64,000 nucleotides of DNA from Lysobacteraceae bacterium PS02065 (GTDB taxonomy: Bacteria > Pseudomonadota > Gammaproteobacteria > Xanthomonadales > Rhodanobacteraceae): assembly GCA_029959555.1 (NCBI GenBank), contig JASCPI010000002.1, positions 62,001 to 126,000 of the forward strand. Direction: 5' to 3'. A program made the translations under genes and the position numbers. The stretch's first letter is position 1, and every line of letters begins with the position of its first letter. The notes under the pieces were generated by a model. It ran no database searches and was not told where the DNA came from. It saw nothing but the letters and a program-made list of their open reading frames with translations. Positions 46,877-59,530 of this stretch are shown in pieces.

Positions 46877-47746
46877 TCAGGCCGCCAGCGGCCAGGCGGC
46901 GAGCTCGGCGTGTTCATCGCGTGTCGAATAGCGGCCGCCGTCGTCGCGCGCGACCGCGGCCATCGCGCAGGCGCTGTCGTGGGTGAAGAACAGGCGCACA
47001 TTGCGCGCGAGCTTGTCGGCGAGGAACGCGCGCTTCTCGTCGATGAGCAGTTCGGGATAACGGTCGTAGCCCATGGTGATCGGCAGGTGCACCCACGGAC
47101 GCCCCGGGATCAGGTCGGCGCAGAACACCACGCCGCCGCCGTCGGCGACGATCTCGGCGAGCAGCAGGCCAGGCGTGTGGCCATCGGAAATCTCGAACCT
47201 CACGCGCTCGCCGAGCGCCTGCGCGTGCGCACCGTCGACGAGTTCGAGGCGACCGCTCTCGCGCAGCAGCGGCACGAGTTAGGGAATGAACGAGGCGCGG
47301 TCACGCGGATGCGGCTCGACGGCGCGCGCCCAGTGGCGCGCACCGACCACGAACGTCGCGTTCGGGAACAGCAGGCTCGGCGCATCGCCTTCCGACCACG
47401 CCGCTAGCAGGCCGCCGGCATGGTCGAAGTGCAGGTGCGAGAGCACGACGACGTCGATGTCCTCGTGCGAGAACCCCGCCGCGGCGAGCGAATCGAGCAG
47501 CACGTGGCGATCCTCGAGCACCCCGTAGCGCGCGCGCAGCTTCGGCTCGAAGAACGCGCCGATGCCGGTTTCGAACAGTACGGTGCGTCCGTCGAGGTCC
47601 TCGGCGAGCAGGCAGCGGCAAGCCAGCGGGATGCCGTTGTCGGCATCGGGGGCGATCCACTTCTGCCACACCGCGCGCGGTGCGTTGCCGAACATCGCGC
47701 CGCCGTCGAGGCGTTGCGAGTTGCCGAGGAGCGACCAGAGCTTCAT
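46877..47746 (-). pseudogene. metallo-beta-lactamase-fold hydrolase interrupted by an in-frame stop
   Basis: One continuous frame of 290 codons with a TAA at 47279-47281. The N-terminal part (155 residues) carries the zinc motif [13 protein letters not shown] (HxHxDH); after the stop the same frame continues with the rest of the domain, including [28 protein letters not shown] and FFTHDS, which supply the remaining zinc ligands. The residue at the stop follows RASFIP and precedes [16 protein letters not shown]; a GAA-to-TAA change explains it. A GTG at 47275 could restart translation of the C-terminal half. It lies 4 bases after ggt, so it is still in a transcribed operon. Sequencing error is the main alternative. 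Confidence 0.85.
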
Positions 47747-47750
47747 CCGC

Positions 47751-49789
<2,039 letters not shown>

Positions 49790-50296
49790 TCACTTCATTT
49801 CGGCGAAACGGTAGGTCGCACCGACCGTCGCGAGCGCATCGCGCACGCGGGCGGAGTCCTCCTGCTTGCCGATGAACAGCACGAACACGTCCTTGAACGT
49901 GCCGGCGCTGGCGCCGTCGTAGGCATCGACGATGAGGTCGGCCGTGATCTTCGAGTCCGGGCCGCCGAACGCGACCATGTTGCCGGGGAGGACGCCGCGC
50001 GCGATGACCGTCTGCACGTTGTCGAGCTGATTGCTGCGATCGAGCTGCGCCTTGCCGTCATCGCCCCCCGGCACGAAGTACATGTACGGACGCGTCGTGG
50101 TGACGCCCTGCATGTTCTGCATGACGACCGCGGCGAGGTACTTCTTCCACGCGGTCTGGTCGTTGGCATCGGTGGGGAGCACGGCCGTCTCGACCTGCTG
50201 CTCGGCGGCCTGCTGCGGTGCGGCCTCCTGCTTGTTGCAGCCGGCCAGCGTGACGGCGAAGCCGAGCGCGACGGCGGCGAGGATATGCTTGGACAT
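49790..50296 (-). CDS. small lipoprotein, unknown function
   Basis: 168 residues. Signal with lipobox LAGC (Cys20), a Gln/Ala linker, then a compact domain (KKYLAAVVMQNMQGVTTTRPYMYFVPGGDD..., ADLIVDAYDGASAGTFKDVFVLFIGKQ). Start ATG 50296 has GGAG 8 bases upstream; a GTG three codons earlier is less likely. It follows coaD by 12 bases. Family not recognised. Confidence 0.8.
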   Translation of the reverse strand: MSKHILAAVALGFAVTLAGCNKQEAAPQQAAEQQVETAVLPTDANDQTAWKKYLAAVVMQNMQGVTTTRPYMYFVPGGDDGKAQLDRSNQLDNVQTVIARGVLPGNMVAFGGPDSKITADLIVDAYDGASAGTFKDVFVLFIGKQEDSARVRDALATVGATYRFAEMK

Positions 50297-50308
50297 GGTT
50301 TCCACTCC

Positions 50309-51472
<1,164 letters not shown>

Positions 51473-51526
51473 TCAGCGGCGGAGTGATAGCATGCCGCCG
51501 ATCGACTGCCCCGTACACACCCCCTG

Positions 51527-52630
51527 ATGCTCAAGTTCTGGAAGAAGAAGGACGCGCCTTCACCCGCGCCTCCCGTCGAACCGGCCACGCCCGCCGACGA
51601 CGCTGCCGCGATGGTCGAGCCCGGCGTGATCTCCGCCGAGGTTCTCGCTCCACCGCCGCCGATCGTGGAGCCGGTCCCGGTGCCGGAACCCGCCGCCGTT
51701 GCCGAGCCCGCTGCTCCGGCCAAGCGCAGCTGGCGCGAGCGGCTCGCCGGCAGTGGCTTCGCGCGCAGCCTGGGCAGCCTGTTCGTGCGGCACGCGAAGC
51801 TCGACGACGAATTCCTCGACACGCTCGAAACCGCACTGATCACCGCCGACGTCGGCGTCGGTGCGTCGACCGACCTCATCGCACGCCTGCGCAAGCGCGT
51901 CGACAAGCGCGAATTCGCCGATGCGGGCGCCCTGCTCGTGGCCTTGCGGACCGAACTGCTCGGCATGCTCGCAGGCGTCGAGAAGCCTCTCGACGTGCGC
52001 GGCCGCTCTCCGTTCGTACTGCTCACGGTCGGTGTCAACGGCGTCGGCAAGACGACCACGATCGGAAAGCTCGCACACCGCTTCCAGTCCGAAGGCCGCT
52101 CGCTCATGCTCGCTGCCGGCGACACGTTCCGCGCTGCCGCAGTCGAGCAGCTGCAGACCTGGGGCACGCGCAACAACGTGCCGGTCGTCGCGCAGGGCTC
52201 GGGCGCCGATTCGGCCAGCGTGATCTTCGACGCTCTGCAGGCCGCACGCTCGCGCGCTACCGAACTGCTCATCGCCGACACCGCGGGACGCCTGCACACG
52301 CAGACCGGCCTCATGGACGAGCTCTCCAAGATCCGCCGGGTGCTCGCCAAGCTCGATCCGGAAGCCCCGCACGAGGTGCTCATGGTGATCGACGGCACCA
52401 CGGGCCAGAACGCGATCAGCCAGGTGCGCCAGTTCCGCGAGGCGATCGGCGTGACCGGCCTCGTCGTCACCAAACTCGACGGCACCGCCAAGGGCGGCGT
52501 CGTGTTCGCGCTCGCGCGCGAGTTCGGCCTGCCGATCCGCTTCGTCGGCCTCGGCGAGGGCATCGAGGACCTGCGCACGTTCGACGCGCGCGCGTTCGTG
52601 GACGGCCTGCTCCCCGCCTCGCTGGGCTGA
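51527..52630 (+). CDS. ftsY: signal recognition particle receptor FtsY
   Basis: 367 residues; membrane-associated SRP GTPase for co-translational insertion. A short acidic/Pro-rich A domain (about 10-65) is followed by the N domain and the G domain with GVNGVGKTTT (G1), DTAGR (G3), TKLD (G4) and GLGEGIEDL. The A domain is shorter than in E. coli (497 residues total). It begins MLKFWKKK, a basic amphipathic start suited to membrane binding. mutY follows 11 bases downstream. Confidence 0.95.
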   Translation: MLKFWKKKDAPSPAPPVEPATPADDAAAMVEPGVISAEVLAPPPPIVEPVPVPEPAAVAEPAAPAKRSWRERLAGSGFARSLGSLFVRHAKLDDEFLDTLETALITADVGVGASTDLIARLRKRVDKREFADAGALLVALRTELLGMLAGVEKPLDVRGRSPFVLLTVGVNGVGKTTTIGKLAHRFQSEGRSLMLAAGDTFRAAAVEQLQTWGTRNNVPVVAQGSGADSASVIFDALQAARSRATELLIADTAGRLHTQTGLMDELSKIRRVLAKLDPEAPHEVLMVIDGTTGQNAISQVRQFREAIGVTGLVVTKLDGTAKGGVVFALAREFGLPIRFVGLGEGIEDLRTFDARAFVDGLLPASLG

Positions 52631-52641
52631 GCCGGACCACG

Positions 52642-53712
52642 ATGGACGCGTTCGCCACGCGCCTGCTCGACTGGTTCGATCGCCACGGCCGGCGCAACCT
52701 GCCGTGGCAGCATCCGCGCACACCCTACCGCGTCTGGCTCAGCGAGGTGATGCTGCAGCAGACCCAGGTGCGCACGGTCATCCCGTACTTCGAGCGCTTC
52801 GTCGCAGCACTGCCGTCGCTCGAAGCGCTCGCCGAAGCACCGCTCGACCAGGTGCTCGCGCTGTGGTCGGGCCTCGGCTACTACCGGCGTGCCCGACACC
52901 TGCACGAATGCGCCAAGCGCTGCTTGGCCGAACACGACGGCGAGCTGCCACGCGACATCGACGCCCTCGCGGCCCTGCCCGGCATCGGCCGCTCGACCGC
53001 CGCGGCGATCCTCGCCCAGGCGCACGGCGAGCCGCATGCGATCCTCGACGGAAACGTGCGCCGCGTGCTCGCACGCCACCGCGCCGTGTACGGCTGGACC
53101 GGCCTGCCCGCCGTGCAGCGCGAACTCTGGCGCATCGCCGAGGCGTACACGCCGAGCGTGCGCGCCGCCGACTACACGCAGGCGATCATGGATCTGGGCG
53201 CGCTCGTCTGCGCGCGCCGCAAGCCGCTGTGCCCCGCCTGCCCGGTGAACGCGGACTGCATCGCACACCTCGACGCGCTGACTCACGTGCTGCCCGAAGC
53301 CAAGCCGACGCGCGCCGCGCCGACGCGAGCGACGCACATGCTCGTCGTGCGTGACGGCGACGGGCGCGTGCTGCTCGAGCGACGCCCGCCAACCGGCGTT
53401 TGGGCACGACTCTGGAGCCTGCCCGAAGCCGACGGCGTCGTCGAAGGCACGAGCGGCCTCGCCCGTCGCCACGGCGTTACCGCAGCCTCGCCTCGCGTGC
53501 TCGCGGACTTCATGCATGTGTTCAGCCATTACAAGCTGCGCGTGACGCCCGTGCTCTACGCCGCCACCCACGTCGACGACACGATCGCCGACGACGGCGA
53601 CACGATGTGGGTGCGTCGCGACGATCTCGGCAACATCGGCCTGCCAGCGCCCGTGCGCACCCTGCTTGAAACCCTGATGGAGGACGCCCCATGCGAACCG
53701 TGCACTGCGTGA
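52642..53712 (+). CDS. mutY: A/G-specific adenine DNA glycosylase MutY
   Basis: 356 residues; removes adenine opposite 8-oxoguanine. LPWQ...[16 protein letters not shown] carries catalytic Glu, [12 protein letters not shown] is the Hh[13 protein letters not shown] contains the catalytic Asp, and [17 protein letters not shown] has the Cx6Cx2Cx5C 4Fe-4S cluster. A C-terminal Nudix-like domain ([28 protein letters not shown]) recognises 8-oxoG. The 3' end overlaps yggX by 22 bases. Confidence 0.95.
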   Translation: MDAFATRLLDWFDRHGRRNLPWQHPRTPYRVWLSEVMLQQTQVRTVIPYFERFVAALPSLEALAEAPLDQVLALWSGLGYYRRARHLHECAKRCLAEHDGELPRDIDALAALPGIGRSTAAAILAQAHGEPHAILDGNVRRVLARHRAVYGWTGLPAVQRELWRIAEAYTPSVRAADYTQAIMDLGALVCARRKPLCPACPVNADCIAHLDALTHVLPEAKPTRAAPTRATHMLVVRDGDGRVLLERRPPTGVWARLWSLPEADGVVEGTSGLARRHGVTAASPRVLADFMHVFSHYKLRVTPVLYAATHVDDTIADDGDTMWVRRDDLGNIGLPAPVRTLLETLMEDAPCEPCTA

Positions 53713-53963
53713 AGACCGGCCTGGACGCCGAAGGCCTGCCGTTCGCGCCCTGGCCGGGCGAACTCGGCAAGCGCATCTACGAAGGCGTATCGAAAGAGGC
53801 CTGGGCCGAGTGGCTGGCGCACCAGACCATGCTCATCAACGAGAACCGCCTCAATCCGCTGGACGCCAAGACCCGCGCCTTCCTCGCCGGCGAGATGGAG
53901 AAATACTTCTTCGGAGAAGGATCCGCGAAACCCGACGGCTACAGCTCACCCGAAGCGTCCTGA
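53691..53963 (+). CDS. yggX: Fe(2+)-trafficking/oxidative damage protection protein YggX
   Basis: 90 residues; protects Fe-S clusters from oxidants. [37 protein letters not shown]... with the single conserved Cys, and [27 protein letters not shown]. It begins inside the end of mutY, as in many gammaproteobacteria, so the two are co-translated. Confidence 0.95.
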   Translation: MRTVHCVKTGLDAEGLPFAPWPGELGKRIYEGVSKEAWAEWLAHQTMLINENRLNPLDAKTRAFLAGEMEKYFFGEGSAKPDGYSSPEAS

Positions 53964-53966
53964 CGA

Positions 53967-54371
53967 TCAGGACGCCTTGTCTTCGCGCCGCGCGACCTGG
54001 AAGGCCTTGTAGTCCAGCGGGCGGATTTCCTGGATGCGACAGGTGTCGGCGCCCGCCTTGACCGAATCGAAACGCCGGCTCACGCGGTTGGCGGTCGAGG
54101 TTATGCCGATCGACTGCGCCCACTCGAGCTCGCGGCACGGCTTGTCGACCGTGAGCAGGAACGCGTCGTTGAGGCGCGGCCAGACGATGACCTTGTCCTC
54201 GCCGACGAGCTCCCATTTCTGCAGGCTGAAGAACTGGAACTGCTCGACCGGCTGGCCGAGGAACGGCGCGTAGGCCTCGAGATTCAGCTTCTGCGTGTCG
54301 CGCGTCTGCGCATGCACGCCGTACAGCGACATGCCGGCGAGCGCGGCGAGGACGAGAACCGTGGCTTTCAT
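53967..54371 (-). CDS. small exported protein (DUF6491-like)
   Basis: 134 residues. Signal peptide (1-21, ...GVHAQ), then KWELVGEDKVIVWPRLNDAFLLTVDKPCRELEW and DTCRIQEIRPLD; the two cysteines may form a disulfide. The pattern resembles DUF6491 proteins of Lysobacterales (family match recalled, not searched). Function unknown. It converges on yggX with 3 bases between the stops. Confidence 0.75.
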   Translation of the reverse strand: MKATVLVLAALAGMSLYGVHAQTRDTQKLNLEAYAPFLGQPVEQFQFFSLQKWELVGEDKVIVWPRLNDAFLLTVDKPCRELEWAQSIGITSTANRVSRRFDSVKAGADTCRIQEIRPLDYKAFQVARREDKAS

Positions 54372-54493
54372 GACGTGGTCACCTGCGGGCTGGAGCGTTG
54401 CGGATCGTCACGCTCACGCGGACGGCCTGTTTCGAATACCTCTTGCCGCAGGACGGCGCGGGACGACGAACCGTCGCCGCGTTCCCGCACACC

Positions 54494-54718
54494 TCATACC
54501 CGCTCGAGACCACGTTCGGCCAGCAGTTCGTCGAGCTCGGAGAACGTGTCGAAATCATCGCTGTCCTCGAACGACAGCAGCGCCTGGTCGACATACTGCC
54601 GTTCCACGCGGATATCGGAAATGTACCTGACGAGTTCGAGGACACGCTTGGCCTTGTCACCGATCTGCGCCGGGCCGAACGAGTCCCAACGCCTTTGCAC
54701 CTGTACCGTCGAACGCAT
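54494..54718 (-). CDS. small hypothetical protein
   Basis: 74 residues: a basic N-terminal helix followed by DKAKRVLELVRYISDIRVERQ and a very acidic C-terminal part (SFEDSDDFDTFSELDELLAE). A start 17 codons upstream (54769) is also possible. No signal peptide, no known motif. The charge pattern looks protein-like rather than shadow, but I cannot name it. Confidence 0.45.
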   Translation of the reverse strand: MRSTVQVQRRWDSFGPAQIGDKAKRVLELVRYISDIRVERQYVDQALLSFEDSDDFDTFSELDELLAERGLERV

Positions 54719-54892
54719 GTCCTGATCCACTGATGTTGCGAAGCGCGGCGATCGTGCCCGGGCGCGCATGAACGTGGCTCGATCGCGAGCGTGCCGGGGA
54801 TGTGACCGTTGTGTTCGGTTCACGCATGTCATCCGGCACGCCCTGCCGAACACGGTTCGCGTTACCCTGCGCGCATCAGGGGGAGAGTCAGC

Positions 54893-55195
54893 ATGATGTC
54901 GGTCGACACCGCGCACGCGCGGTCGGAACAGCCCTTGCCCGATGGGCACTACCTCGCCGTCACGCTGCTCAACCGCGGCCCTTACGGCATCATGGTCTGG
55001 AGCGGCCGACTGCACCCTCTCGCTGCGGATTCCACCGCCGACGAGATCTCTCCCGGCGACTATGTTCAACGCGAAAGTGTCAGCTTCATGAGCTGGCACG
55101 ACGCCATCGATTATTTCCGCGATCGCGACGTCGCTCCCCTTCTCGCCGACCTCGTCGGGCGTTCGCGCCGCAACGAGTTGCCGTCGCAGGCCTGA
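54893..55195 (+). CDS. small hypothetical protein
   Basis: 100 residues with GGGGGAGAG directly upstream of the ATG pair at 54893/54896, which decides the start. Soluble, mixed alpha/beta; DGHYLAVTLLNRGPYGIMVWSGRLHPL then SFMSWHDAIDYFRDRDVAPLLADLVG. No family recognised. Confidence 0.65.
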   Translation: MMSVDTAHARSEQPLPDGHYLAVTLLNRGPYGIMVWSGRLHPLAADSTADEISPGDYVQRESVSFMSWHDAIDYFRDRDVAPLLADLVGRSRRNELPSQA

Positions 55196-55230
55196 CGCAC
55201 GCGGGCCAGCGCCGCGTAAGGGCGAGGATT

Positions 55231-55398
55231 TCACGCCGGCTGCAGGACAGGCTCCAACGCGCAATCGGCGTGCCCGCACCGGCAGGTGTCGCCGCCACGC
55301 GCATCCTCGTCCCGGCAATGGGTGCAGCAATAGGCGTCGTCGCCTTCGACGAGGCAGACGCAAGGCGCATGGGCGCAAGGATGAAGATCGGCTGACAT
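55231..55398 (-). CDS. metallothionein-like cysteine-rich protein
   Basis: 55 residues containing nine cysteines and four histidines. The arrangement CAHAPCVCLV ... YCCTHC ... CRCGHADC resembles the CxxxCxCxV, YCCxxC and CGHxxC pattern of bacterial SmtA/BmtA metallothioneins, which bind zinc and related metals. Start ATG 55398 lies just before the Cys-rich part; the longer frame adds 39 non-conserved residues. The last two cysteines of classical SmtA are not all present. No strong ribosome-binding site. Confidence 0.65.
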   Translation of the reverse strand: MSADLHPCAHAPCVCLVEGDDAYCCTHCRDEDARGGDTCRCGHADCALEPVLQPA

Positions 55399-55541
55399 GG
55401 GTGGTGTTCTGCACGCACCGAGCTGAACTCGCCCCGTCTTTCCCGGGTCACTATCATCCGGCGGCAGGAACCGCCGCGCGTATCGGCCGCCGGAAGCGAA
55501 CCTGTCCACCTGCATCGTGATCCGCCCGAGGAGACGACGCG

Positions 55542-55829
55542 ATGACGGACCACCCGATCCAGCCCGATGTCCCCACCGGCATCGACGCCGAACACGTCGG
55601 CGAGAAACTCGCCGAGGCCGTCCACAAGCTCGACCTCGCCGGCATGAAGCTCGACATGACCTACAAGGCCCTGCACGAGGGCGGCCATGCCGATGCCGCG
55701 CAGATCGTCAACGCCACGCACCTCGACACGACCACGGCTTCGCTCGATGTCGTGCAGTCGATCGAGGCGCTCGGGATCGGCGTCGCGCGCGGGTTCAGGC
55801 GCAGAAGGGGCGAGTTGCGGGGGGATTGA
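55542..55829 (+). CDS. small hypothetical protein
   Basis: 95 residues, helical and soluble, ending in a very basic tail (RGFRRRRGELRGD). GAGGAGA lies 9 bases before the ATG. Contains EKLAEAVHKLDLAGMKLDMTYKALHEGGHADAAQIV. No family recognised. It follows a divergent metallothionein-like gene. Confidence 0.6.
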   Translation: MTDHPIQPDVPTGIDAEHVGEKLAEAVHKLDLAGMKLDMTYKALHEGGHADAAQIVNATHLDTTTASLDVVQSIEALGIGVARGFRRRRGELRGD

Positions 55830-55970
55830 GCTCCTCGCACGTTGCTGCGGATGGACGATTGCCACGACGAGACGCGTCGGAAAGAAACGCTCATCCTCGA
55901 AGAACACCGATCTGTTGCCTCGAAGCTGACGCAGCATCACCATGCGCCTGAACCAAAGGATGGGCTCGAC

Positions 55971-56522
55971 ATGCGCACGCTGCTGTTGACGATCCCCCTC
56001 GTGCTCGGGTGCCCTCTGCCATCTTTCGCAGGCTCGCCGGTAGCGGGAGTCGAGGAAAATTCGGAGTTTCATGAGATTCGCGACGCATCAGACCGCGTGC
56101 CGGGCATCCTTTCCGAAGCTCCTCCGTCCGCTCCCGTGGTCAGCGCCGTGGAGATATGGACGACCGTAGAGCAAACCTATCCGAGCCCCACGGGGGGCCG
56201 CTACACCCGAACGGATTGGCAACAACAGGATTTAGTGACGTTCCATATCGATGTGACCGAGCAGACCGAGTACGTCTCCTACTCGTTCGAGGTCATGCCC
56301 GTGCAAGGGCAGCAGGCCGCCGTGACATTCCGACCTGGCCGCACCAGGGGGCGACTCAGGGACAGCCGAATGGAGATCACTTTCCCCTGGGTGCCCCTGG
56401 ACGAAACCCCGCTCGAACTCGACGTCAAGATCACGCCCTACCTGCCATCCGGCCTCGCGGGAACGCCGACCGTGATCAGGGTCAGGGATGCGGGCGAAAA
56501 GCGAGTTCGCAAATTCGGATAG
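55971..56522 (+). CDS. exported protein of unknown function
   Basis: 183 residues with a clear signal peptide (MRTLLLTIPLVLGCPLPSFAG). The mature part is predicted beta-rich (EIWTTVEQTYPSPTGGRYTRTDW, VTFHIDVTEQTEYVSYSFEVMP, LDVKITPYLPSGLAGTPTVIRV). ATG 55971 has AAGGATGGG upstream. Composition is slightly less GC-rich than the surroundings. Family not recognised; it ends just before tRNA-Phe. Confidence 0.65.
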   Translation: MRTLLLTIPLVLGCPLPSFAGSPVAGVEENSEFHEIRDASDRVPGILSEAPPSAPVVSAVEIWTTVEQTYPSPTGGRYTRTDWQQQDLVTFHIDVTEQTEYVSYSFEVMPVQGQQAAVTFRPGRTRGRLRDSRMEITFPWVPLDETPLELDVKITPYLPSGLAGTPTVIRVRDAGEKRVRKFG

Positions 56523-56581
56523 CGCGTTCGGACGAAGGACTTCGAGCCGAAGATCGGCATCAGGCGACGCTGTTCGGGAAA

Positions 56582-56657
56582 TGGTGGCCGGGGACGGAAT
56601 CGAACCGCCGACACGGGGATTTTCAATCCCCTGCTCTACCAACTGAGCTACCCGGCC
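56582..56657 (-). tRNA. tRNA-Phe (anticodon GAA)
   Basis: Minus strand: acceptor GGCCGGG/CCCGGCC, D arm AGCTCAGTTGGTAGAGC, anticodon arm GGGGA-TTGAAAA-TCCCC with GAA, T arm GTTCGATTC, discriminator A and encoded CCA (56582-56584). 76 nt with CCA. Confidence 0.97.
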
Positions 56658-56703
56658 ACGGGACTTTCGCAGCGGCGCTGATGGCCGTGCGGGAAGGGCG
56701 CGT

Positions 56704-56732
56704 ATTAGAGCGATTGGCGTCGCGGACGTCAA
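56704..56732 (-). promoter_or_regulatory. promoter of tRNA-Phe
   Basis: Minus strand TTGACG (56732-56727) and TCTAAT (56709-56704) with a 17-base spacer, about 46 bases upstream of the tRNA 5' end. Confidence 0.7.
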
Positions 56733-56854
56733 GCGATCACGCGCACTTCGTGATCGATCGTGCCGCGACGTCGCGTCGCGGAGTCATGGCGCTCCCCGTG
56801 CGGCGCCGCTGCTCCTACACTACGCGCCCCGCGTCCTCGCATCGCCGCATCGCC

Positions 56855-57592
56855 ATGTCGCCTTCGATTCCCCGCATCGCCGACGCGCTCGACCAGCAGG
56901 GCTTCGCGTTCGTCGAGGCACCGACGATGCGCGAGGCGCTGTCGGGTGCAGGCGGGCTCGACGACTGGGACGTGTTCGCGGCGAGCTGGAACGATCTTCA
57001 CCTCGATCGCCACATGGCCGACGGCGGACGCTACCGCCGGCGTCGCCATGCGACGTTCCATGCCGTCGCGGGCGGCGAGACGACGCGCCAGATACACCAG
57101 CCGCACTACCAGAGCCTCGACTACAACACGCTCAACGGCGGCATCGAGCGCTGGTTCGAGCCGGTCGAGGAGGCGATCGCGCGAGGCACCGCGCTCGCGA
57201 CGATCCTGCGCTGGAGCAACGCGACGTTCAGTGCGTTGTCGCCCGACGTGACCGACTGGCACGTCGAGATGCACCAGTTCCGCATCGAGGCTTCACCGGG
57301 ACACGCCGGCCAGCCGACGCCCGAGGGCATGCACCGCGACGGCGTCGACCACGTGCTCGTGCTGCTCGTGCGGCGCGAGAACATCGCGAGCGGCACGACG
57401 TCGATCCACGATCTCGAAGGCCACGAGCTCGGCAGTTTCACGCTGACGCGACCGCTGGATTCGGCGCTCGTCGAGGATCGTCGCGTGTTCCACGGCGTCA
57501 CCGCGGTCGAGCCGGTCGATGCATCGAAGCCGGCGTTCCGCGACGTACTCGTGCTGACCTGGCGCGACGCACGCGACCTCAGGCCGCGGTGA
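56855..57592 (+). CDS. 2-oxoglutarate/Fe(II) dioxygenase family protein (2OG-Fe_Oxy_2 type)
   Basis: 245 residues. [23 protein letters not shown] and [12 protein letters not shown] are typical of the family that includes L-isoleucine 4-hydroxylase; the metal triad is His/Asp in [14 protein letters not shown] and His in [11 protein letters not shown]. It probably hydroxylates a free amino acid or similar small acid. ATG 56855 is the first good start before the conserved region. The 3' end overlaps the end of convergent recQ by 14 bases. Confidence 0.88.
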   Translation: MSPSIPRIADALDQQGFAFVEAPTMREALSGAGGLDDWDVFAASWNDLHLDRHMADGGRYRRRRHATFHAVAGGETTRQIHQPHYQSLDYNTLNGGIERWFEPVEEAIARGTALATILRWSNATFSALSPDVTDWHVEMHQFRIEASPGHAGQPTPEGMHRDGVDHVLVLLVRRENIASGTTSIHDLEGHELGSFTLTRPLDSALVEDRRVFHGVTAVEPVDASKPAFRDVLVLTWRDARDLRPR

Positions 57593-59393
57593 GCACCTCG
57601 AGGAAGGCTTCGCCGTAACGCGCGAGCTTGCTCTCGCCAACGCCGCTGATGCCACCGAGTTCGCGCAGCGACTGCGGCCGCTCGCGCAGCATCGCGAGCA
57701 GCGTGGCGTCGTGGAAGATCACGTAGGCCGGTACGCCCTGCTCCTTCGCGAGCCTCGCGCGCGCCTCGCGCAACGCGTTCCAGACCTCGGCCTCGTGTGG
57801 AGCGATGTCGATCGAGGCGCGTGCCTTGCCGTTGCGGTCCGACTTGCGTGAAGCGCGTCGCTCGGCGCGGTCGGCGACGCGGCGCTGGCGCACAACCGTC
57901 TCGCCGCGCAGCACGGCGCGGCTGGCTTCGGTCAGGCGCAGCGTCGCGTAGCCCTCTTCGTCGGTGGCGAGCAGGCCCGCGGCGACGAGCTGGCGGAAGA
58001 TGCCGCGCCACTGGCGTTCGTCGAACTCGCTGCCGATGCCGTGCACGCTGAGGCTGTCGTGGCCGAGCTGGCGCACGCGCTCGTCGTCCTCGCCGCGCAA
58101 TACCGAAGTGAGATGTCCGACGCCGTAGCGCTGGCCCGTGCGGTACACGCACGACAACGCCTTCTGTGCGGCCACGGTCGCATCCCAGGTCTGCGGCGGT
58201 TCGAGGCAGTTGTCGCAGTTGCCGCAGGCCTCGGCGCGCTGTTCGCCGAAATACGCCAGCAGGCGCTGCCGGCGGCAGGCGGTGGTCTCCGCATAGCCGA
58301 GCAGCGCATCGAGCTTGGCGCGCTCGACGCGCTTGCGCTCCTCGCCGGAGTCCGACTGCGTGATGAACTGCACGAGCGTGACGAGATCGCCGAGGCCGTA
58401 GCACATCCAGGCCTCGGACGGCAGGCCGTCGCGTCCGGCACGACCGGTCTCCTGGTAGTAGCCCTCGAGGCTCTTGGGCAGATCCATGTGGGCGACGAAG
58501 CGCACGTCGGGCTTGTCGATGCCCATGCCGAACGCGATCGTCGCGACCATGACGATGCCGTCCTCGCGCAGGAAGCGCTGCTGGTGGTGGGCGCGCTGCG
58601 CCGACTCCATGCCGGCGTGGTACGGCAGCGCCTCGATGCCCTCCTCGACCAGCGCGGCCGCGGTCTCGTCGACCTTGCGCCGCGACAGGCAGTAGACGAT
58701 GCCCGACTCGCCGCGGTGCGCGACGAGGAAATCGCGCAGCTGGCGGCGCGCGTTGTCCTTCTCGACGACGCGGTAACGGATGTTCGGGCGGTCGAAGCTC
58801 GCGACGAAGCTGCGCGCCTCGTCGAGACCTAGCCGCTCGACGATCTCGCGCCGCGTCGGCGCATCGGCCGTGGCGGTCAACGCGATGCGCGGCACGCGTG
58901 GATAGCGCTCGTGCAGCATCGTGAGCTGGCGGTACTCGGGACGGAAATCGTGCCCCCACTGCGAGACGCAATGCGCCTCGTCGATCGCGAACAAGGCGAT
59001 CTCGGTGCGATCGAGCAGGTCGAGGAAGCGCTCCGTGAGCAGACGCTCGGGCGCCACGTACAGCAACTTGAGATCGCCGGCGCGCAGACGTGATTCGACG
59101 TCGCGCTGCGCGATCGCATCGAGGCTGGAGTTGAGGAATGCGGCCTCGATGCCGTACTGGTGGAGCGCCTCGACCTGATCCTGCATGAGCGCGATCAGCG
59201 GCGACACGACGATCGCCGTACCGGGCCGCATCAGCGCGGGAATCTGATAGCACAGCGATTTTCCGCCGCCGGTCGGCATCAGCACGAGGGCGTCACCGCC
59301 TCCCGCGACGTGCCCGATGATGGCCTCCTGCTCGCCGCGGAACGCGGGATAGCCGAAGACGGTGTTGAGGATCTGCAAGGCGGATTCAGGCAT
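57579..59393 (-). CDS. recQ: ATP-dependent DNA helicase RecQ
   Basis: 604 residues; 3'-5' helicase. [13 protein letters not shown] (Walker A), [18 protein letters not shown] (DEAH box and aromatic loop), [25 protein letters not shown], the RQC zinc site (C...CGNCDNC), winged helix, and C-terminal HRDC ([28 protein letters not shown]). Length normal. TAGCAT lies 6 bases before the ATG, so the mRNA may be leaderless. Confidence 0.96.
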   Translation of the reverse strand: MPESALQILNTVFGYPAFRGEQEAIIGHVAGGGDALVLMPTGGGKSLCYQIPALMRPGTAIVVSPLIALMQDQVEALHQYGIEAAFLNSSLDAIAQRDVESRLRAGDLKLLYVAPERLLTERFLDLLDRTEIALFAIDEAHCVSQWGHDFRPEYRQLTMLHERYPRVPRIALTATADAPTRREIVERLGLDEARSFVASFDRPNIRYRVVEKDNARRQLRDFLVAHRGESGIVYCLSRRKVDETAAALVEEGIEALPYHAGMESAQRAHHQQRFLREDGIVMVATIAFGMGIDKPDVRFVAHMDLPKSLEGYYQETGRAGRDGLPSEAWMCYGLGDLVTLVQFITQSDSGEERKRVERAKLDALLGYAETTACRRQRLLAYFGEQRAEACGNCDNCLEPPQTWDATVAAQKALSCVYRTGQRYGVGHLTSVLRGEDDERVRQLGHDSLSVHGIGSEFDERQWRGIFRQLVAAGLLATDEEGYATLRLTEASRAVLRGETVVRQRRVADRAERRASRKSDRNGKARASIDIAPHEAEVWNALREARARLAKEQGVPAYVIFHDATLLAMLRERPQSLRELGGISGVGESKLARYGEAFLEVLTAA

Positions 59394-59399
59394 CCGGCC

Positions 59400-59405
59400 A
59401 TGCTA
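59400..59405 (-). promoter_or_regulatory. possible -10 box for a leaderless recQ mRNA
   Basis: TAGCAT on the minus strand ends 6 bases before the recQ ATG. No ribosome-binding site fits between. Confidence 0.35.
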
Positions 59406-59530
59406 GCAAAGCACGCTGACCGCAGGCTCCGACTGCGACCGCGCGCCCCCGTTCCAAGCGAATCCGGCGCTGATATGCTGCGCGCCGCCGACGGCCCGCG
59501 TCGCGGGCCGGGCCTTGGGGAAAACACTGC

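Noticed and set aside
54398..54733. 111-codon plus-strand open frame
   Set aside because: It is antisense to the small acidic-tailed gene at 54494-54718; neither is certain, but the minus-strand frame has the more protein-like charge distribution and the plus frame lacks a ribosome-binding site.
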